Made by a program: the position numbers and the translations under genes
Shown here: piece after piece, positions 59,979 to 64,000 of the stretch
How positions within the stretch are numbered: the first letter of the stretch is position 1
How the letters are laid out: each line of letters begins with the position of its first letter
Notes under the pieces: model-generated
Databases searched by the model: none
What the model was told of the DNA's origin: nothing
What the model saw: only the letters and a program-made list of their open reading frames with translations
From: JAKANT01 sp035502095
Lineage (GTDB): Bacteria > Pseudomonadota > Gammaproteobacteria > Burkholderiales > Burkholderiaceae_F
DNA length: 64,000 bases
Direction of reading: 5' to 3'
NCBI GenBank assembly: GCA_035502095.1
Contig: DATJUX010000049.1
Span: 62,001 to 126,000 of the forward strand

Positions 59979-60644
59979 GTGCGCAAGAATCCGATCCTGG
60001 CCCTGATTCGCACGCGGCCGCGCCTGCTGATCGCGATCGCGATCGCGCTCGTGACGCTTCTGCTCCTGCCGCAGAGCTTCGCCCATCAGGCCGTGACGCG
60101 CGCCCTGGTCGCCTGGAACGTCGGAACCACGCTTTATGTCCTGCTGGCCACGGTGATGATGACGCGCTCGTCGCGCGAAGGATTGCAGCGGCGTGCGCAG
60201 CGCGAGGACGAAGGACGCTACGTCGTGCTGGTGCTGGTGATCATCGCCGTCATCGCGAGCCTGGCCGCGATTGCCGGCGAGTTGCTGGTCTCAAAGGACT
60301 CGCAAGGTCACCTGAAACTTGCCCACATCGCGCTGGCGGCGGTGACGGTCCTGTCGTCGTGGGCCTTCATGCACCTGATCTTTGCGCTCCACTACGCGCA
60401 CGACTTCTATGCCGCGCTCGCACGCGGCAAGACCCCGGGGCTAGCCTTCCCCGGCGAAGGCAAGCCCGGATACGGCGACTTCTTCTACTTCGCCGCCATC
60501 ATCGGCACCTCCGGACAGACCGCAGACGTGGAGTTCACGACGAGCGCGATGCGTCGCATCGGCACGGTCCACTGCATCCTGGCGTTTTTCTTCAACACGG
60601 CGGTGCTCGCCCTGGCGATCAATATCGCAGCCAGCGTGCTCTGA
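59979..60644 (+). CDS. DUF1345 membrane protein, 221 aa
   Basis: Five to six hydrophobic segments. VTRALVAWNVGTTLYVLLAT, VVLVLVIIAVIASLAAIAGE, FMHLIFALHYAHDFYAA and GYGDFFYFAAIIGTSGQTADVE give the DUF1345 pattern, with TSGQTADVEF the most conserved motif. The function is unknown. The start is GTG at 59979. It lies 65 bp after the SirB2 gene on the same strand and may belong to the nnrS unit. Confidence 0.92.
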   Translation: MRKNPILALIRTRPRLLIAIAIALVTLLLLPQSFAHQAVTRALVAWNVGTTLYVLLATVMMTRSSREGLQRRAQREDEGRYVVLVLVIIAVIASLAAIAGELLVSKDSQGHLKLAHIALAAVTVLSSWAFMHLIFALHYAHDFYAALARGKTPGLAFPGEGKPGYGDFFYFAAIIGTSGQTADVEFTTSAMRRIGTVHCILAFFFNTAVLALAINIAASVL

Positions 60645-60974
60645 GGAATCGCCGTGGACATCGACGACATCGCCAGCATGCATGCCTGGACCCACGGGGT
60701 CGTGGTCGAGCCAGGTGATGTGTGTGAAAGGGCGACGGTGATGCGATGCGCACGCAAAGATCGTGCATACCGCCGACGATGCGCGCACGCGCAAGGCAAT
60801 CTTTCCCTGCAAGGCAGGGACGAGAACGATCTCATCGATCTCGCTGCGTAACGACTTGCAACCGGCAAGCCGCACGTCAGCAAGTAACTCTGTGTTTCGC
60901 TGCTTGCTTCGTCCGCGCGGCGCGACTGAGAATGCCCGCGAGCTCGTCGGAGAGGGCGGGCGGAGGAGACTCGA
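60645..60974. other. 330-bp gap before the DUF1800 gene
   Basis: A 65-codon open frame with a GTG at 60654 follows DUF1345 closely, but only its first 20 codons look like coding sequence, so I do not call it. A small hairpin (TCCCTGCAAGGCAGGGA near 60804) is the only visible structure. Confidence 0.35.
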
Positions 60975-62765
60975 ATGCAAACCGATGCCGACGCATCGAA
61001 CTCCGGCCTTGCACCCGCCCGTACGAGACTGGCCGCGGCACTCTTCGTGGCGGCGCTCGCTTCCTGCAGCGGCGGGGGAACGAGCAGCGGTTCATCGAGT
61101 CCGCCGCCACCGCCGCCGCCATCGATCAGCGCCAACGACGCGACGCGATTCCTCACCCAGGCCACCTTCGGCCCGACCGACGCGAGCACCGGCGCGGTCA
61201 TCGCGAGCGGCTACGACGGATGGATTACCGCGCAGGAGAACACTGCCGCCGCGGGCAACCATCATGCATACATCGATCTGCGTACCCAGCAGATCGTCGC
61301 CGCCAATCCTGCGGCCACCGTGCAGCAGGCGCAGTTCTTCGAGACCTGGTGGCGCGAGGCCGTCACCGGACCGGACGAACTGCGCGAGCGGGTCGCATTC
61401 GCCCTGTCGCAGATCTTCGTGATCTCGATGCAGGACGCGACCGTGGGCAAGGACATCCGCGGTGTCGCCGACTACTACGACATGCTCACCGCGAACGCGT
61501 TCGGCAACTACCGCACGCTGCTCGAGCAGGTCACGCTGCATCCGCAGATGGGCATCTACCTCACCAGCCTCGCCAACCAGAAGGAGAACGCGGCGACCGG
61601 GCTGCTTCCCGACGAGAACTACGCGCGCGAGGTGATGCAGCTGTTCTCGATCGGCCTGTACCAGCTCAACCCCGACGGCACGGTGATCAAGGACGCGACC
61701 GGCAATCCGGTTCCGACCTATTCGCACGACGACATCGCCGGACTCGCCAAGGTCTTCACCGGCATGAGCTGGTATTCGCCGTCACCGTCGACGACCACGT
61801 TCTTCGGCGGCGCGGCGGATCCGAACCGCGACTGGAAGCCGATGGCGTTTTATCCCACGTTTCACTCGATCTCGGCCAAGTCGTTCCTCGGCACCACGAT
61901 CCCCGCCACGGCGGTGCCGGACTTGGCCGGCGACCTGAAGATCGCGCTCGACACGATCTTCAATCACCCCAACGTCGGGCCTTTCATCGCAACGCGCCTG
62001 ATCCAGCAGCTCGTGACCAGCAACCCTAGTCCTGCGTACGTCGGGCGCGTTGCGGCCGCCTTCAACAACAACGGCTCCGGTGTGCGTGGCGACCTCGGCG
62101 CAACCGTGCGCGCCGTGCTGCTGGACCCGGAGGCGCGCGATCCCGCCGCGCTCACCAGCGCCACGTTCGGCAAGCTGCGCGAGCCCGTCGTACGGCTTGC
62201 CAACTGGATGCGGGCCTTCGGCGCGACCTCGCAGTCGCAGGCCGATCCGACGCAGGGCGGCGCGGGCTTCCTGATGATCAATCTCGACGATCCCGGGACC
62301 CGGCTCGGCGAGACGCCGATGCGCGCGCCGACAGTGTTCAATTTCTGGGCGCCGGGCTACGTGCCGCCCAACACTCAGATCGCTGCGCACGGGCTCGTGG
62401 CACCTGAGTTCCAGATCGTCGACGAGGTCCAGGTGGCCGGGTACATCAACTTCATGCAGGGTGTCATCGCGCGCGGCGTCGGCTCGACGCCGCCCAACGG
62501 CACCACGCCCGACATCCAGGCGGCCTACACGCAGGAGACCGCGCTCGCGCCGACGGCCGACCAGCTCGTCGCGCGCATGAACAACCTGCTGATGTACGGC
62601 CAGATGTCGAGTGCCTTGCGGCAGACGATCACGAGCGCCGTGGCGTCGGTCGCCATTCCTTCGGGATCGGCGACCCAGGCGCAGATCGACGCCGCCATCG
62701 CCAACCGGGTCCACCTCGCCGTCCTCCTGACGATGGCGTCGCCCGAATACCTGCTGCAGCGCTAG
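60975..62765 (+). CDS. DUF1800-family lipoprotein, 596 aa
   Basis: An export signal ends in AALASC, a lipobox that places the lipid on Cys at about 31, followed by a Gly/Ser/Pro linker (GGGTSSGSSSPPPPPPP). The family core is ATRFLTQATFGPTDASTGAV, WRE-type helices, LTANAFGNYRTLLEQVTLHP, MGIYLTSLANQKEN, DENYAREVMQLFSIGLYQLN and PHVGPF-type tail. Function is unknown. DUF1800 genes are nearly always followed by a DUF1501 gene, as here. GGAGG is about 7 nt upstream of the ATG. Confidence 0.95.
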   Translation: MQTDADASNSGLAPARTRLAAALFVAALASCSGGGTSSGSSSPPPPPPPSISANDATRFLTQATFGPTDASTGAVIASGYDGWITAQENTAAAGNHHAYIDLRTQQIVAANPAATVQQAQFFETWWREAVTGPDELRERVAFALSQIFVISMQDATVGKDIRGVADYYDMLTANAFGNYRTLLEQVTLHPQMGIYLTSLANQKENAATGLLPDENYAREVMQLFSIGLYQLNPDGTVIKDATGNPVPTYSHDDIAGLAKVFTGMSWYSPSPSTTTFFGGAADPNRDWKPMAFYPTFHSISAKSFLGTTIPATAVPDLAGDLKIALDTIFNHPNVGPFIATRLIQQLVTSNPSPAYVGRVAAAFNNNGSGVRGDLGATVRAVLLDPEARDPAALTSATFGKLREPVVRLANWMRAFGATSQSQADPTQGGAGFLMINLDDPGTRLGETPMRAPTVFNFWAPGYVPPNTQIAAHGLVAPEFQIVDEVQVAGYINFMQGVIARGVGSTPPNGTTPDIQAAYTQETALAPTADQLVARMNNLLMYGQMSSALRQTITSAVASVAIPSGSATQAQIDAAIANRVHLAVLLTMASPEYLLQR

Positions 62766-62781
62766 CGCCACGGAGACGGCC

Positions 62782-64000
62782 ATGCCACGAATCGATGCTT
62801 CACGCCGCGAGTTCCTGCGCGCCTCTGCCGCACTGTCGATCCTCGGGCGCACCGCGACGCCGCTGGGCGTCAACCTCGCCGCACTCGGCGCGGCGGCCGC
62901 GCAGAGCGCGGCGCCGCCGACCGATTACAAGGCGCTGGTTTGCGTCTTCCTGTTCGGCGGCAACGACGCCACCAACATGGTGCTGCCCACCGACGCCGAT
63001 TCGTGGAGCCGGTACCAGGCGGCCCGCAACCAGGGCACGCAGCCGATCGCGTTGCTGCCGGCCGGCACCGCGCCGGATCCGACCGCCGCGGCGGGCACGC
63101 CGGCGGCCCTGGGCGGCGTGCTCGCGATCACGCCGAAGACCGCGCAGGCGTTTCCGCCGGGCACCGCCGGCACCGGCGCGCGTCCGTTCGCGCTGCATCC
63201 GCTGCTCACCAACGTGCAGTCGCTGTTCGGCCAGGGCAAGCTCGCCATCGTCGCCAACGTCGGCACGCTGCTCGCGCCGACCACCAAGACGCAGTACCTG
63301 AACAAGCAGGTTCCGCTGCCGCGCAGCCTGTTCTCGCACGACGACCAGCAGTCGGAGTGGCAGTCCGGCGCGGCGGAGGGGGCCCAGGTCGGCTGGGGCG
63401 GCCAGCTCGGCGACATGCTCGTGAGCGCGAACGGAAGCAATGCGATCTTCACCGCGATCTCGACCTCGGGCAACGCGGTCATGCTGGCGGGCAACACGGT
63501 CCTGCAGTACCAGGTCAGCGCCGCCGGTGCGGTCGGCATCAACGGCATCACGGCGACCTCGCTGTATGGAACCAACGGCGGCCCGGCGGCGCTGCGCACC
63601 GTCATCACTTCGCCCAGCGGCTCGAGCGTGTTTCCGTCCGACTACGCCGCGGTCGTCAACCGCTCGATCGCGGCGGGCAGCACGCTCAATACCGCGCTGG
63701 CCGGCGTCACGGTCGCGGCCCCGACGCAATACACGAACCCCATCACCGGCAACGCGGCCACCAATCCGCTCGCGACCCAGTTCCAGACCATCGCGCACAT
63801 CATCGCCGCCGCACCCGCGCTCGGCGTCAAGCGCCAGATCTTCTTCGCGAGCATCGGCGGCTTCGACACGCACGCCAACCAGAACAACGTGCAGCCGAAC
63901 CTGATGGCCCAGCTCGATCACGGCCTTGGGTACCTGTACGGTACGCTGACGACGCTTGGGTTGGCCAACTCCGTCACCGCGTTCACCATGTCGGAGTTCG
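62782..64000 (+). CDS. DUF1501-family protein, cut by the window end
   Basis: The start ATG at 62782 lies 16 bp after the DUF1800 stop and the frame remains open to the window edge, giving 406 residues. The N-terminus (RREFLRASAALSIL) has the RR-x-F-L pattern of a Tat signal. ALVCVFLFGGNDATNMVLP and LPRSLFSHDDQQSEWQSG are characteristic of DUF1501, which is related to alkaline-phosphatase-like sulfatases. KRQIFFASIGGFDTHANQ continues the core. The remaining C-terminus lies outside the window. Confidence 0.92.
   Translation, partial: MPRIDASRREFLRASAALSILGRTATPLGVNLAALGAAAAQSAAPPTDYKALVCVFLFGGNDATNMVLPTDADSWSRYQAARNQGTQPIALLPAGTAPDPTAAAGTPAALGGVLAITPKTAQAFPPGTAGTGARPFALHPLLTNVQSLFGQGKLAIVANVGTLLAPTTKTQYLNKQVPLPRSLFSHDDQQSEWQSGAAEGAQVGWGGQLGDMLVSANGSNAIFTAISTSGNAVMLAGNTVLQYQVSAAGAVGINGITATSLYGTNGGPAALRTVITSPSGSSVFPSDYAAVVNRSIAAGSTLNTALAGVTVAAPTQYTNPITGNAATNPLATQFQTIAHIIAAAPALGVKRQIFFASIGGFDTHANQNNVQPNLMAQLDHGLGYLYGTLTTLGLANSVTAFTMSEF

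Noticed and set aside
60654..60851. A 65-codon frame with a GTG start after DUF1345
   Set aside because: Has a plausible GAGG sequence, but only about the first 20 codons have coding-like third positions and no homologue comes to mind.
1..64000. tRNA, rRNA, CRISPR, transposase and phage genes
   Set aside because: I found no T-loop/anticodon-type structure, no regularly spaced direct repeats and no DDE transposase or integrase motif.

Overview
The window reads as one contiguous chromosomal segment of a GC-rich, Gram-negative bacterium. Genes are tightly packed with strong GC bias at third codon positions. The content (UppP, HflKC, MlaDE-like proteins, a DUF1302 outer-membrane protein, NnrS/SirB2, an EmrAB/NodT efflux system and ChrB/ChrA) fits Pseudomonadota, most likely a Burkholderiales-like betaproteobacterium. 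A Xanthomonadales-type gammaproteobacterium cannot be excluded from sequence alone. I see no rRNA, tRNA, CRISPR array, transposase or phage gene.

Layout. 0-2.3 kb: small secreted proteins of unknown function. 2.4-7.0 kb: a chromate-resistance operon, chrB - superoxide dismutase/rhodanese fusion - chrA - MFS transporter. 7.0-14.4 kb: mixed housekeeping and accessory genes (EamA and MFS transporters, a BtuF-like binding protein, a sirtuin, a lipase-maturation-factor-like membrane protein, a DHFR/RibD-like reductase, a CaiB-type CoA-transferase). 14.4-28.4 kb: a beta-glucan utilisation locus with a LacI-family regulator, a GH144-type endo-glucanase, an ABC sugar importer (binding protein and two permeases, no ATPase), a large discoidin/six-hairpin glycosidase-like protein, a GH1 beta-glucosidase, a secreted AGE-like epimerase and a DUF1302 protein. 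Three related palindromes match a LacI operator and tie the regulator to the GH1 gene. 28.6-33.8 kb: VOC proteins, a probable halohydrin dehalogenase, a Nudix hydrolase, a glutathione transferase and a DMT transporter. 34.1-38.4 kb: a complete tripartite NodT-EmrA-EmrB efflux operon. 38.5-41.2 kb: a degenerate nucleotidyltransferase, a 761-bp gene-free gap and a TerC fusion. 41.3-46.6 kb: an envelope cluster with overlapping genes, hflC, hflK, uppP, and an MCE (MlaD/MlaE/lipoprotein) set lacking its ATPase. 46.7-54.5 kb: an ACT protein, a cytochrome c-P460-like protein, a YafY regulator divergent from NIPSNAP followed by a DUF1579 relic, a molybdenum-carrier-like protein, a QueA paralogue, an SDR, an XRE-cupin regulator and an alpha/beta hydrolase. 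54.7-57.2 kb: a methyltransferase/flavoprotein pair resembling the actinobacterial system for 10-methyl branched fatty acids. 57.3-64.0 kb: a Bax1 protein, nnrS with an FNR-type box, SirB2, DUF1345, and the DUF1800/DUF1501 pair, the last cut by the window edge.

Most notable points: an SDR-like protein carrying both halohydrin-dehalogenase signature motifs; the branched-fatty-acid gene pair; the LacI-controlled glucan locus; two secreted proteins whose best start appears to be CTG; and two families of dispersed intergenic palindromes.
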